Below, piece by piece: positions 6,801 to 13,989 of a stretch of DNA of 23,041 bases (positions are counted from its first letter, which is position 1; every line of letters starts with the position of its first letter). Position numbers and translations under genes: made by a program. The notes under the pieces were generated by a model that saw only the letters and a program-made list of their open reading frames with translations, was not told the origin of the DNA and did no database searches. Location: assembly GCA_011390435.1 (NCBI GenBank), contig JAABSK010000016.1, positions 1 to 23,041 of the forward strand, read 5' to 3'. Origin of the DNA: Desulfobacteraceae bacterium. Its GTDB lineage: Bacteria > Desulfobacterota > Desulfobacteria > Desulfobacterales > Desulfobacteraceae.

Positions 6801-7605
6801 ACGCCGGTGTTGAATACAGAGAATACTGTCTGGAAATGGCCACCAGCTCACCGGTTTCATCCCACAGCTCACCATCTTCTTCCACCAGCCCGCTGCTGAT
6901 AAACCGACTTTTAAAGTACCCTTTCAACACAGCAACATCCGGAATTTTCCGGACATTGACAGACAATTCAATCGTGGGAACCCAGGCTTTTGCGCCGTAA
7001 GCCACAAACACCGGTGGTGGAAAAGAATCGGCAAACAGAAGAATGGCTGGAATATCCAGTTTTCGTTTCTCCTTGAATCCTATCCAGCCTTTAAATTCCA
7101 TGGGGCGGCGATACTGCCCGAAATACCATTCAGCACATGACGGGTCCAGCCACAGATCAATCTTCTTGGACAATGAATTTTGAGGTATCACCGGCACTTT
7201 GACGGAAGATGCCCTGTCTGCCAGTTCAGGCGGGCCGCCGTCATATTCTGTGGGACCGGTTTTGCTGATGCCGCTTGAAAAGGTGCCCATGGCCCGGACT
7301 TTTTCAACATTGTCCTGCACCAGCCGGGCCATCAGGCGGGTAAAACTCGCAGATTGATTCATCACTTCAACATAAATCACCGCTTTTCCCGGCTGACACC
7401 GGGCCATATAATTGGCTGTAACAATCGGGGTATTCTTCTTATCGGAACAGCTGAGCATGGCATTGGATATCACCGCCATGACATAGCCGCCATTGGGGGT
7501 ATCGTAAATTGACCATTGATCAGACAAAGAGAGGCTGAACACACCATCAGCCTCCTGATTCAAATCAAGTTCCGCATCAAATGTGTGTACCAGAGGATTA
7601 TTCAT
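6799..7605 (-). CDS. TesB-like acyl-CoA thioesterase family protein (double hotdog)
   Basis: 268 residues from the ATG at 7605, chosen because AAGGAAG stands just upstream; an in-frame ATG at 7650 lies deep in the preceding gene and adds no conserved sequence. The N-terminal half has the hotdog-fold signature DQWSIYDTPNGGYVMAVISNAML (about residues 29-51), and the second half repeats the fold and ends in a WVPTIELSVNVR strand. This is the pattern of TesB-like / 4HBT_3 proteins that hydrolyse acyl-CoA thioesters in the cytoplasm. The substrate is unknown. It overlaps the end of the diadenylate cyclase gene by eight bases, so it is the third gene of that operon. Confidence 0.78.
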   Translation of the reverse strand: MNNPLVHTFDAELDLNQEADGVFSLSLSDQWSIYDTPNGGYVMAVISNAMLSCSDKKNTPIVTANYMARCQPGKAVIYVEVMNQSASFTRLMARLVQDNVEKVRAMGTFSSGISKTGPTEYDGGPPELADRASSVKVPVIPQNSLSKKIDLWLDPSCAEWYFGQYRRPMEFKGWIGFKEKRKLDIPAILLFADSFPPPVFVAYGAKAWVPTIELSVNVRKIPDVAVLKGYFKSRFISSGLVEEDGELWDETGELVAISRQYSLYSTPA

Positions 7606-9031
7606 TGCTTCCTTCCACAATTTCATATTGAATTTGTATTTTATCCGCATTCAGCAGTTTCAGTTCACCAGAATCCAGGGCAATCGCTGTTTCAACCGTT
7701 CCAGTCCCTGGTGTCTGTCCGTCCAGGGCAATCGATTCAGTAAAAAGGGTGGTCATCTTTTCCAAAGCTGAAGCACCACCCGCAACCCGGACAGTCGCGG
7801 GAACAGGCGTGGCCGAGCGCATGACCAGGCCGTCAGGCAGTTTTCCTGTCCAGTGCGGCTGGACAGGAAGCGTTTTTTCCATCCGGATATCCAGGAGGAT
7901 TTCCATCTGTGACGGCTCAATGGTCTTCAGACGAATGCCAGGGGGAAGCGAAATATTGTCCGATGTCAGAAACAAGCGGTTCTCACCAACAGGAAACCGG
8001 GCCAGATCCATCTTCACTTTGATCTGTTCCGCCTTTAATGCCGTGATCAATGGACGGGTTCCGCTGACCAAAAGGGAGACCTTTGAAACAGATGATGAGA
8101 GAATCTCCATATTTTTTCCCGGCAGCATGAATTCCACAGGGACTTCATACGTGGCAAGGGTCTCCATTCCTTTGGAAAAACTCATCCAGATGCCGGTGGT
8201 ACACGCCAGACTGATGGCAGCAGCAACAATCAGTTCGATCCACTGATGACGCAATCCTTCTGTCCCAGACTCTGTCAGCGTGTGTTCGGTTAACAGCTGT
8301 TTCAGTTCCGACCGGCCAAAAACCTCATAGATCTGATTTTCTCTGAACGCTGTAACCGTTCCCCTTTCTTCTGAAACGCAGATGACCAGAGCATCGCTCA
8401 CTTCGGTCAATCCCATGGCTGCGCGATGGCGGGTTCCAAAACGGGCCGGCAGATCCATCCGCCTGGACAATGGAAGAATCACCCCTGCCTGCGTGATCTG
8501 ATCGCCCTGAACAATCACGCCACCGTCATGCAGTGGATTGTTCGGCCAGAAAACACTGATCAGCATCTCTTTGGACAACCGGGCATTGATCTCAAGCCCG
8601 CTCTGGACAACGTTGTCCAGACTTTTTTTCATGGGCAGCACGATCAGAGCGCCGATCCGCTGCTGGGCCAGCTCAAAAACGCTGTCCACAATGCAGTCCA
8701 GCGGTGTATGAAACTGATGCCTGGGAATCCCCCACAAAATCGATTTCAGATCCTTGGTTTGCAGGACGCTGGAAATTTCATTCCGGAAAACAATGACGAT
8801 GACAAATGCGGCAGCGGCAATGACCCCCTGTATGGCCCAGTTCGTAACGATGAGACCAAGGGGAACGGCAGCCCGGCTCAACACCCAGAGCAGACATAAT
8901 CCCAGCAGAACCCGGATCACATTGGTGCCTCTGAAAAGCACATAAAACCGGAACAGGATATAGGTATTCAGTGCAACATCTAAAAGATCCTGCCAGCGGA
9001 GCCCTGAAAACAGATAAAACAGCGGGTCCAT
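7598..9031 (-). CDS. cdaA: CdaA-type diadenylate cyclase fused to YbbR repeats
   Basis: 477 residues. Residues 1-85 hold three membrane helices with the CdaA pattern LRWQDLLDVALNTYILFRFY. The DAC domain (about 95-250) has LHDGGVIV (Asp169) and GTRHRAAMG (199-207), the DGA and RHR motifs that bind ATP and metal; the alanine of DGA is glycine here. A fourth helix (about 265-287) leads to two YbbR-like beta repeats (about 295-385 and 388-472) that would face the periplasm. In Firmicutes the cyclase and its regulator CdaR (YbbR protein) are separate adjacent genes; here they are one chain, so regulation would be built in. The product is c-di-AMP. Six bases separate it from the DUF2914 gene. Confidence 0.92.
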   Translation of the reverse strand: MDPLFYLFSGLRWQDLLDVALNTYILFRFYVLFRGTNVIRVLLGLCLLWVLSRAAVPLGLIVTNWAIQGVIAAAAFVIVIVFRNEISSVLQTKDLKSILWGIPRHQFHTPLDCIVDSVFELAQQRIGALIVLPMKKSLDNVVQSGLEINARLSKEMLISVFWPNNPLHDGGVIVQGDQITQAGVILPLSRRMDLPARFGTRHRAAMGLTEVSDALVICVSEERGTVTAFRENQIYEVFGRSELKQLLTEHTLTESGTEGLRHQWIELIVAAAISLACTTGIWMSFSKGMETLATYEVPVEFMLPGKNMEILSSSVSKVSLLVSGTRPLITALKAEQIKVKMDLARFPVGENRLFLTSDNISLPPGIRLKTIEPSQMEILLDIRMEKTLPVQPHWTGKLPDGLVMRSATPVPATVRVAGGASALEKMTTLFTESIALDGQTPGTGTVETAIALDSGELKLLNADKIQIQYEIVEGSNE

Positions 9032-9037
9032 ACCTGA

Positions 9038-9475
9038 TTAATCCGCAATACTGAATCGAAGTGTCTGTAACCGCACATCTGTTTCGTCTGTGATGTCGAC
9101 CCGCCAGGGGCCTTTGTCTTCATCACGGATCTTGATACTGCTGAACGAGGCCCATTTGGGCGGAGAAAGGGTCAGTCTCATGGTGAAAATCAATTTGTCC
9201 CGTTTGTACCACTTATGAAAGATATGGGTTTTGGTGAACACTGGATTAAAATTGGAATAGCAGAAAATTTCACCATGGGATATGGAAAAAACCACTGCCG
9301 GATTGACCGGCCTGAAATTATGGATCGTCTCGCACATGACCGCTTCTGCCAGCACCATGGCAGAAGGGATGCCATTTTTTGACGGGCTGGCAGATGCAGT
9401 GGAGATTGCTGTCGCACACAAAATCACACCCGCATACAAAAGAAGCAGACAATAACGGCTCTGGGATTTTTTCAT
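9038..9475 (-). CDS. Secreted DUF2914-domain protein
   Basis: 145 residues with a clear signal peptide (KKSQSR, a hydrophobic core, ending near ASA at about 30). The mature part begins LAEAVMCETIHNFRPVNPA, followed by IFCYSNF, then an 'H-K-W' strand (HIFHKWYKRDK), WASFSSIKI and GPWRVDI. This is the DUF2914 pattern, a small beta-rich domain of unknown function found in periplasmic or membrane proteins. It is the first gene of an operon with the diadenylate cyclase and the thioesterase. The ATG has no room for a normal ribosome site, because the -10 box of its promoter ends six bases upstream (see promoter at 9482-9509). The next Met codon lies beyond the signal peptide. Confidence 0.72.
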   Translation of the reverse strand: MKKSQSRYCLLLLYAGVILCATAISTASASPSKNGIPSAMVLAEAVMCETIHNFRPVNPAVVFSISHGEIFCYSNFNPVFTKTHIFHKWYKRDKLIFTMRLTLSPPKWASFSSIKIRDEDKGPWRVDITDETDVRLQTLRFSIAD

Positions 9476-9481
9476 CCTGTT

Positions 9482-9509
9482 ATTATAGCGATCCCCAGGC
9501 TTTTTTCAA
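9482..9509 (-). promoter_or_regulatory. Promoter giving an apparently leaderless mRNA
   Basis: On the minus strand TTGAAA (9504-9509) and a perfect TATAAT (9482-9487) are 16 bases apart. The usual start, six to eight bases past the -10 box, falls at about 9475, which is the A of the DUF2914 start codon. The -35 box lies inside a small A/T hairpin, GCTTTTTT / AAAAAAGC (9499-9521). Confidence 0.6.
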
Positions 9510-9581
9510 GATAAAAAAAGCAGGCTACCTGGAATCCAGAGCAGGATTGAACACAGCGTATGCGTGCAAATTAAACTTGAC

Positions 9582-9610
9582 TTGACCTGCTGATTGACTT
9601 ACACCATCAT
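9582..9610 (+). promoter_or_regulatory. Probable promoter of trpB2
   Basis: TTGACC (9582-9587) and CATCAT (9605-9610) are 17 bases apart on the plus strand. TTGACT overlaps just before it (9577-9582). Transcription would start about 50 bases before the trpB2 ATG. I see no Trp-rich leader peptide or T-box in the leader. Confidence 0.4.
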
Positions 9611-9665
9611 AAACAAATGCATAAACAGCTATTTCAACAGATTTTGATACTGACAAGGAGGGCCG

Positions 9666-11039
9666 ATGAGAGCCAAAAAATATGTATTATCAGAACAGGA
9701 CATGCCACGACAGTGGTACAATATCATGGCAGACATGCCCACCCCCATGGAGCCGCCGCTCCATCCCGGAACCGGCCAGCCCTGTTCGCCGGAGGATCTT
9801 GAACCGATTTTCCCCATGTCCCTGATCGAACAGGAGATGAGCACCCAAAGATGGATCGATATTCCGGAACCTGTCCTTGAAAAATACACCATCTGGCGCC
9901 CGTCCCCCCTTTACCGTGCCCTTGGACTTGAAAAGGCGCTGGGCACTCCTGCAAAAATTTATTTTAAAAACGAAGGGGTCAGTCCCGCAGGAAGCCATAA
10001 ACCCAACACTGCCGTTGCCCAAGCCTATTATAATATGGAAGCCGGTACCAAAAAGATCACCACGGAAACCGGTGCAGGCCAGTGGGGAAGTGCGTTGTCC
10101 ATGTCCTGCGCGTTCTTTGGCATTGAGTGCAAGGTGTTTATGGTGAAGATTTCCTACAACCAGAAACCCTATCGCCGCCTGATGATGGAAACCTGGGGTG
10201 CCAATTGTGTGGCCAGTCCAAGCACGGAAACCCAGGCGGGCCGGTCCATCCTTGAAAAAGATCCTGACTCTCCCGGGAGCCTTGGCATGGCCATCAGTGA
10301 AGCGGTTGAAGCAGCTGTCACTGGCGAAAACACCAAATACGCCCTGGGCAGTGTTTTAAATCATGTCATGATCCATCAGAGCATTATCGGTCTTGAGGCG
10401 ATCAAACAGATGGAAATGGCCGGTGATTACCCGGATATCATCATTGGAAGTGCCGGCGGCGGCAGCAACTTTGCCGGTCTTGCCATGCCGTTTGCCAGAG
10501 ATAAAATCAATGGAAAAAACATTGATATTATCGCGGTGGAGCCCACCTCCTGCCCCACCCTGACCCGGGGGCCCTTTGCCTATGATTTTGGCGATACCGT
10601 TCAGATGACTCCGCTGCTGCCCATGCACACCCTTGGTCATAATTTTGTCCCTGCGCCCCTTCACGCTGGCGGACTCAGATATCACGGCATGGCCCCGATC
10701 GTCAGCCAGCTGGTTCTGGACGGCATTGTCCGGCCGGAAGCGGTCCAGCAGATGGAAACCTTCAAGGCAGGGCTCACCTTTGCCCGGTCAGAGGGATACA
10801 TCAGCGCACCGGAATGCAACCATGCCATTGCCATGACCATCAAAGAAGCATTAAAGGCAAAAGAGGAAGGCAAGGAAAAAACCATCCTTTTCAACTGGAG
10901 CGGGCATGGGCTGGTGGATCTGCGGGCGTATGAGTCCTACTTCAAGGGAAAGCTGTCTGACCATGATCTTCCCCAGGCCCAGATTGATGCTGCGCTCAAA
11001 GATCTTGAATCGTTGCCCAAACCCAGGCAGGCCACATAA
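9666..11039 (+). CDS. trpB2: Stand-alone tryptophan synthase beta chain, TrpB2 type
   Basis: 457 residues, longer than TrpB1 (about 400) as is usual for TrpB2. The PLP lysine is Lys112 in GSHKPNTA, the substrate loop is ETGAGQWG (134-141), and the PLP phosphate loop is GSAGGGSN (261-268). The N-terminal extension ([28 protein letters not shown]) is the TrpB2-specific form. The enzyme condenses indole with L-serine to give tryptophan. No trpA or other trp gene is adjacent, which fits the idea that TrpB2 works alone, salvaging free indole or acting on related substrates. The ATG has a perfect AAGGAGG four bases upstream (9655-9661), the strongest ribosome site in the window. A stable hairpin follows the stop. 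Confidence 0.93.
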   Translation: MRAKKYVLSEQDMPRQWYNIMADMPTPMEPPLHPGTGQPCSPEDLEPIFPMSLIEQEMSTQRWIDIPEPVLEKYTIWRPSPLYRALGLEKALGTPAKIYFKNEGVSPAGSHKPNTAVAQAYYNMEAGTKKITTETGAGQWGSALSMSCAFFGIECKVFMVKISYNQKPYRRLMMETWGANCVASPSTETQAGRSILEKDPDSPGSLGMAISEAVEAAVTGENTKYALGSVLNHVMIHQSIIGLEAIKQMEMAGDYPDIIIGSAGGGSNFAGLAMPFARDKINGKNIDIIAVEPTSCPTLTRGPFAYDFGDTVQMTPLLPMHTLGHNFVPAPLHAGGLRYHGMAPIVSQLVLDGIVRPEAVQQMETFKAGLTFARSEGYISAPECNHAIAMTIKEALKAKEEGKEKTILFNWSGHGLVDLRAYESYFKGKLSDHDLPQAQIDAALKDLESLPKPRQAT

Positions 11040-11066
11040 ACCGCCTTTTTTTCAAATGCACCCTGT

Positions 11067-11100
11067 GCCGTCATCCTGGCTGAATCACCAGGATGACGGC
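11067..11100. repeat. Perfect 13-base hairpin after trpB2
   Basis: GCCGTCATCCTGG (11067-11079) and CCAGGATGACGGC (11088-11100) form a perfect G/C-rich stem with an eight-base loop, 28 bases after the trpB2 stop. There is no T-run on either side (a run of seven Ts occurs earlier, at 11045-11052), so it is not a standard intrinsic terminator. It could stop transcription weakly, protect the trpB2 mRNA end, or be a dispersed hairpin element. Confidence 0.5.
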
Positions 11101-11123
11101 AATAAACCCCATAAGTCTTCTGA

Positions 11124-11432
11124 ATGATGATGCATAAAAAAGAAAACACCCCGAATCCTTCCTGCGAACCACCCTCAGATGCCACCACAATCCGCTGCCC
11201 ACGGCTTGGCCACCAGGTGGCTTTTTCCTATTGTCAGAAAGAAAATATGGGCCTGCCCTGTTTTAAAAGCCTTGACTGCTGGCACAATCAGTTCAATGTC
11301 CATGCCCACTTAAAAGCACGCTTGACTGACCAGGATTTTGAAAAAATCTTTGTTGCACCGTCAAAACCCAAACTGTTTTCTCTGCTGGATCTGATTGAAC
11401 AGGCAAAAAAACAGCAAAATCCACCAAAATGA
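11124..11432 (+). CDS. Small cysteine-rich protein of unknown function
   Basis: Up to 102 residues, with three successive ATG codons (11124, 11127, 11130) and no clear ribosome site. The core is a four-cysteine pattern: CPRLGHQVAFSYC, then LPCF and DCW, with a nearby histidine. This resembles a small metal-binding knuckle (zinc or Fe-S), but no ligand geometry can be proven. The C-terminus is a helical Lys/Gln tail. I have the impression that similar 'CPxLGxxVxFSYC ... GLPC ... CW' proteins occur in sulfate-reducing bacteria, without a known role; this is memory, not a search. Its stop overlaps the start of the ATPase gene (ATGA, 11429-11432), so the two are translationally coupled and probably act together. 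Confidence 0.65.
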   Translation: MMMHKKENTPNPSCEPPSDATTIRCPRLGHQVAFSYCQKENMGLPCFKSLDCWHNQFNVHAHLKARLTDQDFEKIFVAPSKPKLFSLLDLIEQAKKQQNPPK

Positions 11433-12151
11433 TTTACCTGAATCAGGCACAGATCCGGTCGGACCAATTTCCAAACACAGATTTTTACCCGTTCAATCTC
11501 TCGGTTTTTCATCAAACCGGTGGTGTGCAGTTTGATCATGCCGTAACTTTTTTCACCGGAGAAAACGGTTCAGGCAAATCTACCCTGCTCAGGGCCATTG
11601 CCAGCCAAAGCGGCATTCATATCTGGGACAACGACGCAAACGTCCGGTGTGACAACAACCCCTATGAAACAGACCTGTATCAATTTATCCGGCTTCAATG
11701 GCAAAAAGGGCCTGTGAACGGATCTTTTTTCAGTTCCCGTATTTTTTCTGATTTCAGCCGCAATCTTGAAGAGTGGGCGTTAAACGATGCCGGCATGCTG
11801 GATTATTACGGCGGGAAATCCCTGATCACCCAGTCCCACGGGCAGTCACTCATGTCCTATTTCACAAACAGGTACGCCATCAAAGGCCTGTATTTTCTGG
11901 ATGAACCGGAAACAGCCCTGTCTCCAAAATCGTTGATACAACTGGTCAATCTGCTGGCAGCCGTTGGAACCCACGGCCAGGCTCAGTTCATTGTTGCCAC
12001 CCATTCTCCGTTTCTGCTGGCCTGCCCGGAATCGACCATATACAGCTTTGATACAACCGGTATCTCGACGGTCCCGTACAAAGAAAGCGAGTATTACCGG
12101 CTGTATATGGATTTTTTACACCATCCGGAACGCTATATTACATCAGGCTGA
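11429..12151 (+). CDS. AAA/ABC-type ATPase (COG3910-like), stand-alone
   Basis: 240 residues. Walker A is GENGSGKST (44-52), an ABC-like signature is SHGQS (136-140), Walker B with the catalytic Glu is LYFLDEPE (154-161), and the switch histidine is His192 in VATHSP. The full set of motifs in a single short domain with no membrane part matches the predicted ATPase group related to SMC/Rad50-like AAA_21 proteins, rather than a transporter subunit. Biological role is unknown. The start overlaps the Cys-rich protein gene by four bases. The 3' end overlaps the convergent aminotransferase gene by nine bases. Confidence 0.85.
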   Translation: MIYLNQAQIRSDQFPNTDFYPFNLSVFHQTGGVQFDHAVTFFTGENGSGKSTLLRAIASQSGIHIWDNDANVRCDNNPYETDLYQFIRLQWQKGPVNGSFFSSRIFSDFSRNLEEWALNDAGMLDYYGGKSLITQSHGQSLMSYFTNRYAIKGLYFLDEPETALSPKSLIQLVNLLAAVGTHGQAQFIVATHSPFLLACPESTIYSFDTTGISTVPYKESEYYRLYMDFLHHPERYITSG

Positions 12152-13327
12152 TGTGTTACGGGCCTGATCCATGGCCTTTTGAAATCCCTCCAGAGAGTCC
12201 GATATGGTTTTTTCAGGAACCGCGTAAGACAGCCTGAAAAATCCCGGGCCGCCAAATCCTGTTCCTGGAACCGCCAGGATCCGATGTTCCTTTAAAATCC
12301 CGACAAAGGCGACATCATCTTCCAAAGGACTTTTGGGAAACAGATAAAACGCTCCCATGGGAACATCAAATTCATACCCTGCTTTTTTCAGGCCATCACA
12401 GAACATGTCCCGGCGATTTCGATAGATCTCAATATCCACACTGACGCCTTGAAGCCGGCCGATCACCTGCTGAAAAAGAGATGGCGCATTGACCACCATC
12501 ATGGTATTGCTGACCCCTGCAGCACCGGCAATGAGTGCAGCATCTTCCGCCTCAGGATGAATGGCCAGATAACCGATGCGCTCCCCTGCCAGGGACAGTT
12601 CTTTGGAATATGAGGTCAGTACAATCGTATGGGGATACGCATCAAAAACAGACGGAACCTCCACACCATAGGCAATTTTACGGTATGGCTCGTCTGATAT
12701 CAGGTAAATCCGGCGCCCAAAGGCCTGGCTGGCAGAAGACAATATTTCTCCAAGCCGGGCCAGTTCCTCTTTATGATATACCACACCAGTGGGGTTGTTG
12801 GGTGAGTTGATCAGTACCACCCGGGTATGGCGGTTGATGGCCGCTTTCAGGGCATCCAGGTCCAGATGAAAATCGGCAAGCGTGGGAACCGGTTTTAAAT
12901 TGGCATTGGCAATAAAGGCGTACTGATCGTAGCCCACAAAATAGGGTGCCGGTACCAGGATCTCTTCACCTGGATTGACCAGTGCCCGCAGTGTATCATT
13001 CAATGCACCGGCTGCTCCCACCGTCATCACAACCAGTTCAGGGGTAAGATTGACATTGAACTGGCGGTTCAGATAATCTGCCACAGCCTTCCGGACATGG
13101 GGATACCCGGTGTTGGGCATATACCCGTGGGACAGATTGGTGCTGCCAAGCAGCTCCAGAAGGGTTGCCTTGACCTGAGGGGGGGGTGGGACATCTGGAT
13201 TTCCCAGTGAAAAATCAAATACATTCTGCGCTCCAAACTGCTCTTTTAACCGGATCCCTTCTTCAAACATCTGTCTGATCATGGATGCCGATTCAACCAT
13301 TTTAATCATTTTATCTGCAATTGGCAT
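12143..13327 (-). CDS. Class I PLP-dependent aminotransferase (AspC-like)
   Basis: 394 residues from the ATG at 13327, chosen over the ATG at 13333 because AAAGGA lies seven bases upstream of it, while it is almost in contact with the other. Fold-type I features are clear: SHGYMPNTGYPHVRKAVA near the N-terminus, NSPNNPTG (about 174-181), the Asp that binds the PLP ring nitrogen in ISDEPYR (Asp212), and the PLP lysine in SYSKELSLAGERIGY (Lys242). The group takes amino groups from aspartate, alanine or aromatic amino acids; the exact substrate cannot be told. No biosynthetic partner gene is adjacent. Its end overlaps the ATPase gene on the opposite strand. Confidence 0.9.
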   Translation of the reverse strand: MPIADKMIKMVESASMIRQMFEEGIRLKEQFGAQNVFDFSLGNPDVPPPPQVKATLLELLGSTNLSHGYMPNTGYPHVRKAVADYLNRQFNVNLTPELVVMTVGAAGALNDTLRALVNPGEEILVPAPYFVGYDQYAFIANANLKPVPTLADFHLDLDALKAAINRHTRVVLINSPNNPTGVVYHKEELARLGEILSSASQAFGRRIYLISDEPYRKIAYGVEVPSVFDAYPHTIVLTSYSKELSLAGERIGYLAIHPEAEDAALIAGAAGVSNTMMVVNAPSLFQQVIGRLQGVSVDIEIYRNRRDMFCDGLKKAGYEFDVPMGAFYLFPKSPLEDDVAFVGILKEHRILAVPGTGFGGPGFFRLSYAVPEKTISDSLEGFQKAMDQARNTSA

Positions 13328-13416
13328 ATACATTTCCTTTCACAATTGAGTGATCCGCGTACTTTTCACGCCTGAAGACGGTCAGGCAGACCCGGCTCTC
13401 GGGCATCGCCGACGTG

Positions 13417-13794
13417 TTACACAGGCGACAAAAGCCAGTCAAGCGCCTGGGCTTTTGTCCGGAACAATTGAAGCCTTACCCGGTTCTCTTTAAGGTCCCC
13501 GAAAAGAATAAACAGCTTCAGCAGTGCTTCAGTCATTTCATCGGATGCCAGGAGCGCAACTTTTGCCCCAGCCCTGTTCTCATCAAACCGGGAAGAGAGA
13601 TCTGAAATCTTTTCAACATCTTCGCCTGAAAAATCCCATACCTCTGCCCGGGTAAAATCCCATAAGGCATTCCGGGTGGGCCCTGCTGCATGAAACGCCG
13701 TGATCACGGTGATGAGTTCTTCTGGATCAGAATGACCCGTAACCGTAAAAACGGTCAGGTCATTTTTGATGCTTTGAGTCGATTCAATGGGCAT
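13417..13794 (-). CDS. Small STAS/SpoIIAA-like protein
   Basis: 125 residues, no signal peptide or membrane segment. The layout is that of small SpoIIAA-like (STAS-fold) proteins: an N-terminal strand LTVFTVTG, a helix, then the central strand NALWDFTRAEVWDFSGEDVEKI, the strand AKVALLAS, and a C-terminal helix FRTKAQALDWL. No phosphorylatable serine in the anti-sigma-antagonist position is evident, and proteins of this kind often have unknown roles. The ATG at 13794 has AGGA about five bases upstream. It stands alone, reading away from the HDOD signalling gene. The 89 bases between its end and the aminotransferase start hold two short hairpins (CCTGA/TCAGG and CCCG/CGGG) but no clear T-run. 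Confidence 0.6.
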   Translation of the reverse strand: MPIESTQSIKNDLTVFTVTGHSDPEELITVITAFHAAGPTRNALWDFTRAEVWDFSGEDVEKISDLSSRFDENRAGAKVALLASDEMTEALLKLFILFGDLKENRVRLQLFRTKAQALDWLLSPV

Positions 13795-13925
13795 TAATCC
13801 TGCGCTCCCTGCCTTGCAACCTGTTCCTGCCTGAAAGGCACCTGATACTGAAAAGAAAAACTATACCAGTTCATGCATAAAGGCAAGTGTGTATCCAGAT
13901 CCTTTTGTATTTCTCAAATTGGAAT

Positions 13926-13954
13926 TTGCAAACCTCAAGGATATCATGTAAGAA
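13926..13954 (+). promoter_or_regulatory. Possible promoter of the HDOD regulator gene
   Basis: TTGCAA (13926-13931) and TAAGAA (13949-13954) are 17 bases apart on the plus strand. If used, the transcript starts near 13961, which would leave the ATG at 13990 as the first in-frame start. The -10 box is a poor match. Confidence 0.28.
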
Positions 13955-13989
13955 TAAATGAAAAAAGCGCATCGCGAACGGATATTAAT

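Noticed and set aside
6591..6875. A 94-codon frame on the minus strand in the 6461-6798 gap
   Set aside because: Its first part runs out of frame through the end of the thioesterase gene and the product has no family character; the gap is better explained by the RNA elements.
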